DNA of 64,000 nucleotides from Acidiphilium acidophilum. Its GTDB lineage: Bacteria > Pseudomonadota > Alphaproteobacteria > Acetobacterales > Acetobacteraceae. Below are positions 43,921 through 55,117 of the stretch, one piece after another. The stretch is from contig NZ_JAWXYB010000018.1 in NCBI RefSeq assembly GCF_033842475.1, forward strand, positions 1,781,501-1,845,500, written 5' to 3'. The notes below the pieces were generated by a model. The model made no database searches, was not told where the DNA came from, and saw only the letters and a program-made list of their open reading frames with translations. Both the position numbers and the translations under genes were made by a program. Position 1 is the stretch's first letter. Every line of letters begins with the position of its first letter.

Positions 43921-44004
43921 TGCCTTATGTATTAGGACGCGTCGCCCCCGCTGAAAAGATGCCCCGGCGCGAACACGGCAGAATAATCGCGGCACCCGCC
44001 CCGC

Positions 44005-44382
44005 TCATTCCTCGTGTTCCGCCGGGCTCAGCGCATCGGCCAGAAAGGCAAGCTCCGCTTCATTGGTCACGCGCGCCTTGTGCGCGAGAGCGCGGTAGGT
44101 ATCGAGCACCTGATTGCCCAGTTCGGTCAACCGCGCCCCACCGCCCGACACGCCACCTTTCGTTGCGGAAATGACCGGCGCACGGAACGTCGTGTTCAGC
44201 GATTCGGCCAGTTGCCACGCCCGTTTGTAGCTCATGCCCATCCGTCGCCCGGCCGCGGCGATCGAACCGGTCTCGCGAATCCCGTCAAGCAGGTCGACCC
44301 GGCCCGGCCCAAGGATCAGGCCGTCGCCCATAACGATCCGGACCCGCAGGCCCAACGTCTCAGGGTGGCGCAGTTTGACCAT
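44005..44382 (-). CDS. ModE-like winged-helix regulator (DNA-binding domain only)
   Basis: 125 residues. The HTH follows the ModE pattern: VDLLDGIRETGSIAAAGRRM then GMSYKRAWQLAESLN, with TKGGVSGGGARLTELGNQVL. The C-terminal TOBE domains that bind molybdate are missing, as in many short alphaproteobacterial ModE-like proteins. It diverges from the binding-protein gene at 44492, and an inverted-repeat site lies between them, so it likely represses that operon. Confidence 0.85.
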   Translation of the reverse strand: MVKLRHPETLGLRVRIVMGDGLILGPGRVDLLDGIRETGSIAAAGRRMGMSYKRAWQLAESLNTTFRAPVISATKGGVSGGGARLTELGNQVLDTYRALAHKARVTNEAELAFLADALSPAEHEE

Positions 44383-44414
44383 GACTCCATCAAATCACGG
44401 ATATGCGCGATTGA

Positions 44415-44438
44415 CGATATGTCGGAACCGCCATATCG
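44415..44438. promoter_or_regulatory. Candidate ModE-type operator
   Basis: CGATATG (44415-44421) and CATATCG (44432-44438) form a perfect inverted repeat with a 10-base spacer. E. coli ModE sites are CG-TATAT and its complement with about this layout (CGnTATA...TATAnCG). It lies in the 110-base region between the regulator and the binding-protein gene. Confidence 0.6.
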
Positions 44439-44491
44439 AGACCCCAGCGAACGATTCAATCGACTATATCGACCATCAACGGGAGCGCGCC

Positions 44492-45421
44492 ATGACGATT
44501 TCACGACGGGATTTGGGCTTGGGTCTGGGGGCAGCGGCCGGCCTGCCCTTTCTGGCCAGCAGCCGGGCACAGGCGGCGGGCGGCACCATCACGGTTGCGT
44601 TTGCCGGCTCGATGGGCGTGCTGATGAACAAGGGACTCGGCCCGGCGTTCGAAAAGCAGAGCGGCGAGACCTTCCACGGCATCGGCCAGGGCGCCTTCGC
44701 CCTCGCTCATCTGATCGCGGCGAAAACCATGATGGCGGACGTGTTCGTCTCCATCACACCCGGCCCGATCAAGGTTCTCGAAAAAGCCGGCATGGTTGGC
44801 AAGGCGGTCCCGGTCGCGAGCACGGCCATGGTAATCGCCTATTCGCCGAAATCGAAATTCGCGCCGGAACTCAAAGCCGCTGCCGAGGGCCACAAACCTT
44901 GGTACAAGGTGCTGGAAACCAAGGGACTGCGTTTCGGCCGCACCGATCCGCGCACCGACCCGCAAGGGCGCAACATCCTGTTCACCTTCGACCTCGCGGA
45001 AAAATTCTACCATCAGCCCGGCCTCAGCAAGCGGGTGCTCGGCGCGCCGATCAACCCCGCCCAGATCTTCACCGAACCCTCGCTGCTGGCCCGCCTCGAT
45101 TCCGGCGAGCTGGATGCGACGTCAGGCTACGAAAGCGCGGTCAAATCGCTGAAGCTGCCGTTCATTCCGCTGCCCCGGCAGATCAACCTGAGCGACCCGG
45201 CGATGATCAAGCCGTGGTACTCCAAGGCCGCGATCACGCTCGACGTGAAGGGTAAAAGCCAAGTCTTGCATACCGAACCCCTGGTCTTCTATGCGTGTGT
45301 CCCGCATGACGCGCCCAACCCCAAGGCAGGGCACGACTTCATCAAGTTGATGCAGAGCCCCGCGGGCCAGGAGTTGTTCAAACACTATGGATACAACGCC
45401 CCGCACGGCAGCGCGATCTGA
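44492..45421 (+). CDS. ABC transporter substrate-binding protein (molybdate/tungstate-type), Tat-exported
   Basis: 309 residues. N-terminal twin-arginine signal: ISRRDLGLGLGAAAGLPF then ASSRAQA. The mature part TITVAFAGSMGVLMNKGLGP, then ADVFVSITPGPIKVLEKAGM and NPKAGHDFIKLMQSP fits the WtpA/ModA group (solute-binding protein of oxyanion transport). It is followed 18 bases later by the permease and diverges from a ModE-like gene. A Tat signal is unusual for ModA, which normally uses Sec. Ligand (tungstate or molybdate) is inferred. Confidence 0.8.
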   Translation: MTISRRDLGLGLGAAAGLPFLASSRAQAAGGTITVAFAGSMGVLMNKGLGPAFEKQSGETFHGIGQGAFALAHLIAAKTMMADVFVSITPGPIKVLEKAGMVGKAVPVASTAMVIAYSPKSKFAPELKAAAEGHKPWYKVLETKGLRFGRTDPRTDPQGRNILFTFDLAEKFYHQPGLSKRVLGAPINPAQIFTEPSLLARLDSGELDATSGYESAVKSLKLPFIPLPRQINLSDPAMIKPWYSKAAITLDVKGKSQVLHTEPLVFYACVPHDAPNPKAGHDFIKLMQSPAGQELFKHYGYNAPHGSAI

Positions 45422-45439
45422 CCCTTTGGCGCTTGCCGC

Positions 45440-46180
45440 GTGATCAGCCGCGCGGCCAGCGCTTTCGCCCTGCTTCTGCTCGCCGCCCCGTTCGCGGGGC
45501 TCGTCATGCTCACGGACTGGGCGCATTTCGATCTGGCGAAGGCGGATATCCAGGCCGTCGGGGTTTCGGTCGCTTTCGGTCTGGGCGCGCTCGCGGTGAT
45601 CGCAGCCATCGGCACACCGCTCGCTCTGTGGCTGGCCACCGCAAAGGGCAGGCTCCGTAACGCCGCGCAGTTTTTTCTGCTGTTGCCCTTACTGACCCCG
45701 CCGCTCGCCCTCGGCATCCTACTTGCCGCCTTCTATGGCCCGATCGGACCGCTCGGTGCCCTGCTCTCGCGGTTCGGCGTGATCATTACCAACGATCCGC
45801 CGGCCCTGCTGATCGCCGGCATCTATGCCGGGCTCCCCACCTACGTGGTCGCGGCCCGCACCGCCTTCGCCGAGATTTCGCCTGATCTCGCTGAATCCGC
45901 CCTCACCCTCGGGGTCAACCGCCGGCAGATTTTCTGGTTCATCACCCTGCCGATGGCGCGGGACGGCCTCGCCGCCGCCCTCGCCCTCGCCTGGGTGCGC
46001 GGGGTCGGGGAACTCGGCATCGTGCTGATCTTCGCCTATTTCCCACAAGGCATGCCGATCCGCCTCTGGGTCAATCTGGAAGACAGCGGACTGGATGCGA
46101 CGTTTCCGTTGCTGTGGATATTCCTGCTCGCCGCCCTGCCCCTGCCCTTATGGCTGCTGCGGCGCGGCGCGAAGCATTGA
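45440..46180 (+). CDS. ABC transporter permease (ModB/WtpB-like)
   Basis: 246 residues, GTG start, five to six helices. The ABC permease EAA loop is in SPDLAESALTLGVNRRQIFW. An N-terminal helix (AFALLLLAAPFAGLVML) and GVGELGIVLIFAYFPQGM (ModB-like) support an oxyanion transporter. No ATPase gene follows: the next gene is on the opposite strand and overlaps its 3' end by 33 bases. The ATPase must come from elsewhere. Confidence 0.85.
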   Translation: MISRAASAFALLLLAAPFAGLVMLTDWAHFDLAKADIQAVGVSVAFGLGALAVIAAIGTPLALWLATAKGRLRNAAQFFLLLPLLTPPLALGILLAAFYGPIGPLGALLSRFGVIITNDPPALLIAGIYAGLPTYVVAARTAFAEISPDLAESALTLGVNRRQIFWFITLPMARDGLAAALALAWVRGVGELGIVLIFAYFPQGMPIRLWVNLEDSGLDATFPLLWIFLLAALPLPLWLLRRGAKH

Positions 46181-46960
46181 TGCCGGCGCCACCCGCCACG
46201 CGGTCTGGGTCCGGGCAAGCCAGGGCCGCGACGGTTCCGAACGACTGGCGGCCAGGAGCGCGCCGGATGACGATGGCGCACACCCCTCGCCGGGATGCCA
46301 ATGGCCCGTGATCGTCACCACCGCCCCGTCATGCAGCAGCTTGAACGCCTGCTTCGCACGCGGCACCGGCAGTTCCACGCACCCGGCACTCTGGGGAAAC
46401 CCGTAGGAGGCGCGGGTATAGCCGTGCAGTGCATCGTTGCCGTGGAAATAATTCACCCACGGCACCGCGCGCACGTCGTAATGAAAGCCGGTCGGTGTCA
46501 CTCCCTTCATCCGCGCCGATTTCAGCCGCCAGAAGATCGGCCACGATCCATCCGGCGTCGCATGATCGATCCCGGTATTGACCAGGCTGTGCAGAGCGAC
46601 ATGCCAGAGGTCGCGCCGCCGGTCGCGCTGCCAGATCGTCACGGTCTCGGCCGGGTTGTCCTTGCTGACCGCGACCCAGGTAAAGCGAAACGGCGCTTGC
46701 CCGCCCTTGGCGGCAATTCCCAGCACGGTGTCATGCTTCCACGCGACATACGCCCCCCGGATCAGGGCCGCCGCCGGCACACGCGACAGGCCGGGCGGTA
46801 TCCTGCCGCTGAAGGCGCAATCGATCCGCAGATAGCCCTGACTGTCGAGGCCAAATCCCGGACGGCACGGCAGATAGCCGAGCGCATACAAACGCTCGGC
46901 CTGAGCGTGCAGCGAAAAATCATGCGCCAGCAGATGCTGGAACTGGCTGTTCGTGAGCAT
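46148..46960 (-). CDS. L,D-transpeptidase-like protein
   Basis: 270 residues. The C-terminal half has the YkuD pattern YFHGNDALHGYTRASYGFPQ then SAGCVELP: His-Gly and Ser-x-Gly-Cys active site, followed by AFKLLHDGAVVTI. Such enzymes make 3-3 cross-links in peptidoglycan or attach lipoproteins. No signal peptide is seen and no start codon lies upstream before a stop, so export is unclear. Divergent from glgX (218 bases apart); the 3' end overlaps the permease gene. Confidence 0.75.
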   Translation of the reverse strand: MLTNSQFQHLLAHDFSLHAQAERLYALGYLPCRPGFGLDSQGYLRIDCAFSGRIPPGLSRVPAAALIRGAYVAWKHDTVLGIAAKGGQAPFRFTWVAVSKDNPAETVTIWQRDRRRDLWHVALHSLVNTGIDHATPDGSWPIFWRLKSARMKGVTPTGFHYDVRAVPWVNYFHGNDALHGYTRASYGFPQSAGCVELPVPRAKQAFKLLHDGAVVTITGHWHPGEGCAPSSSGALLAASRSEPSRPWLARTQTAWRVAPASMLRAAPQQP

Positions 46961-47177
46961 GACACGGGGATGGTGATGCTTTCACGCTAACGCAACAGCG
47001 AGGCCGCCCCGGCGCGGAGAGTTGATCGCCATGTTGCGCAAACGTGACTTTTCCGGAAACCGGCGGCGAACGCGTGGCAAATCGGCCCTCCGGCCTTTTT
47101 CGGACCCGCCTCACGCCCCATTTCAGCCGCACCGGTTATGGGACCCGGCAGCAACGACATCAGGAAGGCGAATTTTC

Positions 47178-49292
<2,115 letters not shown>

Positions 49293-49303
49293 TCATGCGA
49301 TGC

Positions 49304-49354
49304 GGTGCCCGTGTGTCGTCCCCTGACTGCCGTTGTCATCCCTGCACGGGCACC
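49304..49354 (+). terminator. Inverted repeat after glgX
   Basis: GGTGCCCGTG (49304-49313) is exactly complementary to CACGGGCACC (49345-49354) with a 31-base loop. It begins 11 bases after the glgX stop. There is no T-run, so it may be a terminator of a factor-dependent kind or an mRNA 3' end stabiliser. Confidence 0.4.
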
Positions 49355-49486
49355 GTTCATCAAGGCGCGTTCGTTGCGCCCACGGGATCTGGATTTCCTC
49401 GATCGTCGCGATGTCGCGTCGGGTGAATTGCGCTATAGACGGGCCTGCCCGATGCAATCGCGGATCGGGTTGGTGAGGGGGTCGTA

Positions 49487-51871
49487 ATGGACAAGATCGT
49501 GGCCGAACATCTGATCGAAGGAGGCACGACGCTGCCGTCGGCGGATTACACCTCCCTGCATCAGATCGAACGCAAACTGCTCTGGCTGTCGTCGTGGATG
49601 ATCCATAACGCCAACCACATCCGACCCAATCGCGACGGACTCAAGGTCGGCGGCCATCAGGCCTCCTGCGCCTCGGTGGTCTCGATCATGACGGCGCTCT
49701 ATTTCCACATCCTCCGCCCGCAGGACCGCGTCGCGGTCAAGCCGCATGCCGGCCCGGTGCTCCACGCGATCAACTATCTGTTCGATCGGCAGAGCATCGA
49801 CATGATGGCCGGGTTGCGCCAGGTCGGCGGTGCCCAGGCCTATCCCTCGCGGGTCAAGGACGGGGCCGAGATCGATTTCTCGACCGGTTCGGTCGGCCTC
49901 GGTGTCGCGATCACCTCCTTCGCCGGACTGATCCAGGATTATCTCCGCGCCCATGGCATGGTCCCCGCCGAACGCCCGCCCTCCCGCCATATCGCGATCG
50001 CGGGCGATGCCGAGCTCGACGAGGGCAATATCTACGAAGCCCTGCTCGAAGGCTGGAAACACGACGTCCGCGATGTCTGGTGGGTGGTCGACTACAACCG
50101 CCAGAGCCTCGATTCGGTAATGCCCGACCGCCTGTTCGGCCGCTTCGAAGGCTTGTTCCGCGACATGGGCTGGAACGTGATGAGCCTGAAATACGGCAAG
50201 GCGCTCGAAGCCGCATTCCGCAAACCCGGCGGATCGGCCCTGCGCGCCTGGATCGACGATTGCCCCAACTCGCTCTATTCCGCCCTCACCTTTCAGGGCG
50301 GTGCCGCGTGGCGTCAGGCCCTGCTCGCCGATCTTGGCCGCTCGCGGGGCGCACGCGCGATCATCGACCCGATGTCGGATGAAGCGCTCGCCGTGCTGAT
50401 GACCAACCTCGCCGGCCACGACCTGCCCACGCTGATCGAGGCCTTCACCGAAGCGGCACGAACCGATCAGCCGACCTGCTTCCTCGCCTACACCACCAAA
50501 GGTTCGGGCCTGCCCTTCGCCGGACACAAGGACAATCATTCCGGCCTGATGAACGACGAACAGATGAACGCGTTCCGCGCCGCGATGGGAATTCGCGAAG
50601 GGCATGAATGGGACAAATTCGAAGGGATCGCCGATCCCGCGCACCTCCGTCATTTCATCAACTCGGTTCCGTTCGCCACCAAACTGACCACCCAGGGGCG
50701 CAATCTCGCCGCCGCCACGATCCCGGTGCCGGCCACCCTGCCCCACGGAAAATTCGCGGGACGGCGCATGTCCACCCAGGGCGCTTTCGGCGAACTCCTC
50801 GCCGAGATCGGGCGCGGCGAAGGCGAATGCGCCGATCTCGCCCGGCATATCGTGACGATGAGCCCGGATGTGACGGTCTCGACCAACCTCGGTCCCTGGG
50901 TCAACCGGCGCGGCGTGTTCGACCGCCACACCCGCAACGACGTGTTCCGCGATGCCAAACTCGCCTCCGCGCAACGCTGGGGCATGAGCCCGGAAGGCCA
51001 GCATATCGAACTCGGGATCGCCGAACAGAACCTGTTTCTCCTGCTCGCCGCCGCCGGCCTCGCCGCCCCGATGCAAGGTGCCCGCCTGCTGCCGATCGGC
51101 ACGGTCTACGACCCCTTCGTCAATCGGGGTCACGATGCCCTGGTGTACGGCTGCTATCAGGATGCAAGGTTCATGCTTGTCGCCACCCCGTCCGGCATCA
51201 CCCTGGCACCCGAGGGCGGGCAGCACCAATCCACCAACACCCCGCTGCTCGGCATGGTGCAGGACCGGATCGCCGCCTACGAACCCGCCTATGCCGATGA
51301 ATTCGCCGTCCTGTTCCGTCACGGATTCGACTGGATGCAACGCCCGGAGGGTTCATCGGTCTGGTTCCGCCTCTCGACCCGGCAGATCGAACAGCCGGAG
51401 CGTGCGCTCGATGCCGCTGCCGTCATCGCCGGCGCGCACTGGATCACCCCACCCGCACCAGGAGCGAACATCGCAATTCTTTATCAGGGCGCCGTCGCAC
51501 CCGAAGCCGAAGCCGCCTTCGCCGCCCTGCGCGAAGACGAACCGGGCGCCGGTCTGCTCGCGATCACCAGCCCCGACCGCCTGTTCGCTGACTGGCGCGC
51601 CGCCCAGGCAACACAGCGCACCGGAACCCCGGCACACCGCTCGCATATCGAAACCCTGCTCGCCCCCCTCGCCCGCGATGCGGCGCTGGTCACGGTGCTG
51701 GACGGCCACCCCTCGACCCACGCCTGGCTCGGCGGGGTGCGCGGCCAGCGCATCCATACGCTGGGCCCCGATCACTTCGGCCAGTCGGGCGATATCCCGG
51801 ATCTGTATCGTATCTACGGCATCGATGAGGACGCGATCCTGAACGCCTGCGCCGCCGCGCTGCTGGGCTGA
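49487..51871 (+). CDS. Transketolase/pyruvate dehydrogenase E1-like TPP enzyme
   Basis: 794 residues in three domains. The TPP motif is GDAELDEGNIYEALLEGWKH...VVDYNRQSLD (about 172-210). The central pyrimidine-binding domain holds HIELGIAEQNLFLLL and DALVYGCYQDARFM, and a third transketolase C-terminal domain follows. Length and the GDAELDEGN motif are closer to homodimeric E1 (AceE) than to transketolase, but neither lipoyl E2 nor E3 genes are near. Annotators often call this family transketolase. The 195 bases before it hold no other gene; substrate is not evident. Confidence 0.82.
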   Translation: MDKIVAEHLIEGGTTLPSADYTSLHQIERKLLWLSSWMIHNANHIRPNRDGLKVGGHQASCASVVSIMTALYFHILRPQDRVAVKPHAGPVLHAINYLFDRQSIDMMAGLRQVGGAQAYPSRVKDGAEIDFSTGSVGLGVAITSFAGLIQDYLRAHGMVPAERPPSRHIAIAGDAELDEGNIYEALLEGWKHDVRDVWWVVDYNRQSLDSVMPDRLFGRFEGLFRDMGWNVMSLKYGKALEAAFRKPGGSALRAWIDDCPNSLYSALTFQGGAAWRQALLADLGRSRGARAIIDPMSDEALAVLMTNLAGHDLPTLIEAFTEAARTDQPTCFLAYTTKGSGLPFAGHKDNHSGLMNDEQMNAFRAAMGIREGHEWDKFEGIADPAHLRHFINSVPFATKLTTQGRNLAAATIPVPATLPHGKFAGRRMSTQGAFGELLAEIGRGEGECADLARHIVTMSPDVTVSTNLGPWVNRRGVFDRHTRNDVFRDAKLASAQRWGMSPEGQHIELGIAEQNLFLLLAAAGLAAPMQGARLLPIGTVYDPFVNRGHDALVYGCYQDARFMLVATPSGITLAPEGGQHQSTNTPLLGMVQDRIAAYEPAYADEFAVLFRHGFDWMQRPEGSSVWFRLSTRQIEQPERALDAAAVIAGAHWITPPAPGANIAILYQGAVAPEAEAAFAALREDEPGAGLLAITSPDRLFADWRAAQATQRTGTPAHRSHIETLLAPLARDAALVTVLDGHPSTHAWLGGVRGQRIHTLGPDHFGQSGDIPDLYRIYGIDEDAILNACAAALLG

Positions 51872-51895
51872 TCGCGCCCTCCCGAAGCGACGGGG

Positions 51896-52510
51896 TCAGC
51901 CCGCCGTGCTGCTGTCGATCCAGCCGATATTGCCGTCGCTCCGGCGGTAGACCACGTTGAGCGCCCGGTTGGCCGAATTGCGGAACATCAGCACCGGCTG
52001 ATCCGCGAGGTCCATCCGCATCACCGCCTCGCTGACCGACAGCATGTCGATCTCGGTCTGGGTTTCGGCGATCACCGTGGCATGGGGGCCGATATCGGGC
52101 ATCCCCTCCGCGACGATATGCCCATTCACCGCAGGCGGCGCATCCTCCCGCTCATAGACCTCCTGCAACACATATTGCCGCGCGGCCTCCGGCCGGTCCC
52201 GCCCGGCGATTTCGCGGGCATGTTCGTTGACCCGGCGGCGATAGCGGCGCAGTCGTTTGGCGATATGTTCGGCAGCATCGTCGAACGCCGCATGAGCATC
52301 CGCCGCCTCGCCCTCGCCCCGCAAGGTCAGCCCGCGGGCCGCGTGCACGTTGATATCGCAGGTGAAAAAGCTGCGGGCGCGGCTGAACGTGACATTGGCT
52401 TCGAGGGCGCGGTCGAAATACTTGGTGGAAATCACGTCCAGGTGGTTGGCGACATGAACGCGCAGCGCATCGGAAAGATCGACTTGTTTGCCGGAGACCG
52501 TGATTTGCAT
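51896..52510 (-). CDS. hpf: Ribosome hibernation-promoting factor, long form
   Basis: 204 residues. N-terminal S30AE domain (MQITVSGKQVDLSDALRVHV, AEHIAKRLRRYRRRVNEH) and C-terminal dimerisation domain (MLSVSEAVMRMDLADQPVLM then FRNSANRALNVVYRRSDG). Dimerises 70S ribosomes in stationary phase. It lies 51 bases after rpoN on the same strand, the common rpoN-hpf arrangement. Confidence 0.94.
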   Translation of the reverse strand: MQITVSGKQVDLSDALRVHVANHLDVISTKYFDRALEANVTFSRARSFFTCDINVHAARGLTLRGEGEAADAHAAFDDAAEHIAKRLRRYRRRVNEHAREIAGRDRPEAARQYVLQEVYEREDAPPAVNGHIVAEGMPDIGPHATVIAETQTEIDMLSVSEAVMRMDLADQPVLMFRNSANRALNVVYRRSDGNIGWIDSSTAG

Positions 52511-52561
52511 CGCCAGGATCCTTGTTGTCAGCGAATGTTGCCGGCTCGCATTCCTGCCGGG

Positions 52562-54067
52562 TCAGGACTCGCCCGAGAGCCCCTGTTCCCGCTTGCGCTG
52601 CGCCGAGCCGGGAATACGCATCGCCTCCCGGTATTTGGCCACAGTTCGCCGCGCGATGTCTATGCCTTCCTTTTGTAACAATTTGGCCAGAGCCTCGTCG
52701 GACAGCACGCCACCCGGCGCTTCCCCTTCGATCAACGCGGCGATCCGGTGACGAACCGCCTCCGCGCTGTGACTCTCGCCATTCGCACCGGCCAGCGCAG
52801 TCGTGAAAAAAAACTTCATCTCGAAAATTCCACGCGGCGTCGCGATCACTTTGTTGGAAGTGACCCGGCTGACCGTGCTTTCATGGATTTCGAGCGCCGC
52901 CGCGACCTCGCGCAAGGTCAGCGGCTTGAGAAACCCGATCCCGAAACGAAAAAATCCGTCCTGATGCTGCACGATCTCGCCGGCAACGCGCAGGATCGTA
53001 TCGGCCCGGGACTCCAGGGCACGGATCAGCCAGTTTGCACTCTGGATGCGGTCGGCCAGAAATTGCTTCGTGTCGCGCGAGGCGCGCGCCGCCATCCGCG
53101 CATGATAACCGCGCCGGATCAGCACGCGCGGCATGGTTTCCGGATTCAGTTCGAGCAGATAATCGCCATCCGGCCCCGGCCGCATCAGCACGTCGGGCAC
53201 CATCGGGGTGATCGGTCCGGCATCGTATCCCGCGCCGGGTTTAGGATCGAGGCGCCGAACTTCGCCGATCATGTCGCGCAAATCTTCCGCGTCGACCCCG
53301 CAGCGCTCCATCAGGGTCCGGTGATCGCGGCGGGCGAGAAGGTCGAGATTGGCCAGAAGTGCCATCATCGCAGGGTCGAGGCGGTTGCGCTCGGCGAGCT
53401 GAACGCTCAGGCACTCGGCGAGATCGCAGGCAAACACACCGGTCGGATCGAACCGCAGCATGACCTGTCGCACCGCCTCGAGCATTTCGATCGGGACGCC
53501 GAGCGAATTGGCAATGAATGCCGGGGGTTCCGCCAGCCGTCCCGCGGCATCGAGCGACATCAGCAGAGCCGCAGCGATCCGCCGGCGCGCGAGGTCGGGA
53601 AATGCGAGGCGGATCTGTTGCTCAAGATGTTCGCGCAGATCGGGGGGCCGGTCGGCGATCTGCCCCATCCAGTCATCGTCCGCGAAATCGCCGCCGCGTT
53701 CGCGGGCGCCGTCCGAACCCGTGCCGGCATCGTATACGTTCGAGAAATCGGCATCGAGCGGCGGTGTCGTGCCATCCAGATGTCCCGGCTGAACCGATGC
53801 ATCGCCGTTCGACCCTCCGACGGCACCAGGATCGGCAAACCCTGCGGGCTGCACCGGCGCGCTCTCCGGCAAGTCGGGCGCAGCATGGTCCGGCAGTTCC
53901 GGCCCCCCATCGAGCCGCTCGATCAACGGGTTCTTGAGCAGTTCATCCTCGATGAACTGATTGACTTCGGTATTGGTGTATTGGAGCAGTTGGATCGCCT
54001 GCCGCAGTTGCGGCGTCATGACCAGTGACTGGGTATGCCTTAGGTCGAGGCGGGGTCCGATGGACAT
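52562..54067 (-). CDS. rpoN: RNA polymerase sigma-54 factor
   Basis: 501 residues. The activator-interacting region I (RLDLRHTQSLVMTPQLRQAI then QLLQYTNTEVNQFIEDEL), an acidic linker, the core-binding domain, the HTH region around LREVAAALEIHESTVSRVTS, and the RpoN box ARRTVAKYREAMRIPGSAQR near the C-terminus. Directs RNA polymerase to GG-N10-GC promoters with an AAA+ activator. Two such promoters are in this window before PEP-CTERM genes. The 113 bases upstream are AT-rich and hold its promoter. Confidence 0.96.
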   Translation of the reverse strand: MSIGPRLDLRHTQSLVMTPQLRQAIQLLQYTNTEVNQFIEDELLKNPLIERLDGGPELPDHAAPDLPESAPVQPAGFADPGAVGGSNGDASVQPGHLDGTTPPLDADFSNVYDAGTGSDGARERGGDFADDDWMGQIADRPPDLREHLEQQIRLAFPDLARRRIAAALLMSLDAAGRLAEPPAFIANSLGVPIEMLEAVRQVMLRFDPTGVFACDLAECLSVQLAERNRLDPAMMALLANLDLLARRDHRTLMERCGVDAEDLRDMIGEVRRLDPKPGAGYDAGPITPMVPDVLMRPGPDGDYLLELNPETMPRVLIRRGYHARMAARASRDTKQFLADRIQSANWLIRALESRADTILRVAGEIVQHQDGFFRFGIGFLKPLTLREVAAALEIHESTVSRVTSNKVIATPRGIFEMKFFFTTALAGANGESHSAEAVRHRIAALIEGEAPGGVLSDEALAKLLQKEGIDIARRTVAKYREAMRIPGSAQRKREQGLSGES

Positions 54068-54180
54068 GCATGGATCATACCAACTTCCCTAAGTCATTGG
54101 AATATAGGGCGATGAAAATGGTGTGATTTTTGCATAGCGTAAATTTGGCATACATTTTTTGGGACGCGAGAGACTCACCA

Positions 54181-55098
54181 TCAGAACGCCGCCATCACTT
54201 TGATGATGGCGGGTCCCCCGACCACGAGAAACACGCATGGCAGGATAAAAACGATCATGGGGAGCGTGAGCAGCACCGGCAGGCGAGCTGCGCGTTCCTC
54301 GAATTTCGTCAGTTGTTCCTGGCGAAGCTCGGCAGACAAGGTCCGCAATGCCTGGGTCAGCGGGGTACCGTACTGGATGGTCTGGATCAGGGTCGATCCC
54401 AGCCGTTTGAGACTGTCGAGACCGGTCCGGGCTCCAAGCGCAGTTAGCGCATCACGCACATTATTGCCGATCCTCATCTCCTGGGCCGTGATGGTGAGTT
54501 CCTGGGCAACGGCATCGTGGGTTTCACGAATTTCGCTCGCGACGCGGACCAGCCCGGGTTCGAGGCTCAGTCCGGCATCAGCACAGATCACCATCAGGTC
54601 GAGCGCATCCGCGAGCCCGGCTTCGACACGTTTGACGAACCGCTTCCGCCGCCGGGTGATCACCATATCCGGAAGCAGCAACCCCACGATCGCGGCGGCA
54701 CCGATCAGGCCGATCCGCGGCATTTCCGGCAGGCTCACCATATGAACCAGCACATAGGCCAGAACCGGCAGGCCAAACAGCATCAGCACTTTCGCCCCGA
54801 CGAACAGACCCAATGCACCCTGATCGCGGATTCCGGCCATGCGCAACGTATGCCTCAGGTCGGCCAGGGTTTTTGCGCTCAGCAGACCGCTCCGGGCGAC
54901 AGCGAACCCCAGACCGATCACGATCCGGACATGGAGTTTCTGCTGTTCGGTCCCGTCAGCCGCGACGAGTGAGACGCCGGCGGCACGGGCGACGCGGCGC
55001 GCGATTTTTTCCTCGTCGATCACCAGTTTCAGCATCAGCATCGCAAAACCGGAGATGAACAGGAAAAATGCCGGAACGCCGAAATAGAGGATGTTCAT
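54181..55098 (-). CDS. tadC: Tad pilus inner-membrane platform protein TadC
   Basis: 305 residues, type II secretion F-domain. N-terminal helix (FLFISGFAMLMLKLVI), cytoplasmic domain with RVEAGLADALDLMVICADAG, ALTALGARTGLDSLKRLGST and QTIQYGTPLTQALRTLSAEL, then the final helix (LPMIVFILPCVFLVVGGPAI). With TadB it forms the inner-membrane base for Flp pilus assembly. 19 bases after tadB. Confidence 0.9.
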   Translation of the reverse strand: MNILYFGVPAFFLFISGFAMLMLKLVIDEEKIARRVARAAGVSLVAADGTEQQKLHVRIVIGLGFAVARSGLLSAKTLADLRHTLRMAGIRDQGALGLFVGAKVLMLFGLPVLAYVLVHMVSLPEMPRIGLIGAAAIVGLLLPDMVITRRRKRFVKRVEAGLADALDLMVICADAGLSLEPGLVRVASEIRETHDAVAQELTITAQEMRIGNNVRDALTALGARTGLDSLKRLGSTLIQTIQYGTPLTQALRTLSAELRQEQLTKFEERAARLPVLLTLPMIVFILPCVFLVVGGPAIIKVMAAF

Positions 55099-55117
55099 GC
55101 CACGGATGCCATGCGGT

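Noticed and set aside
49433-51340. 635-codon minus-strand frame in the AceE-like gene
   Set aside because: Antisense shadow; the plus-strand gene has clear TPP-enzyme motifs.
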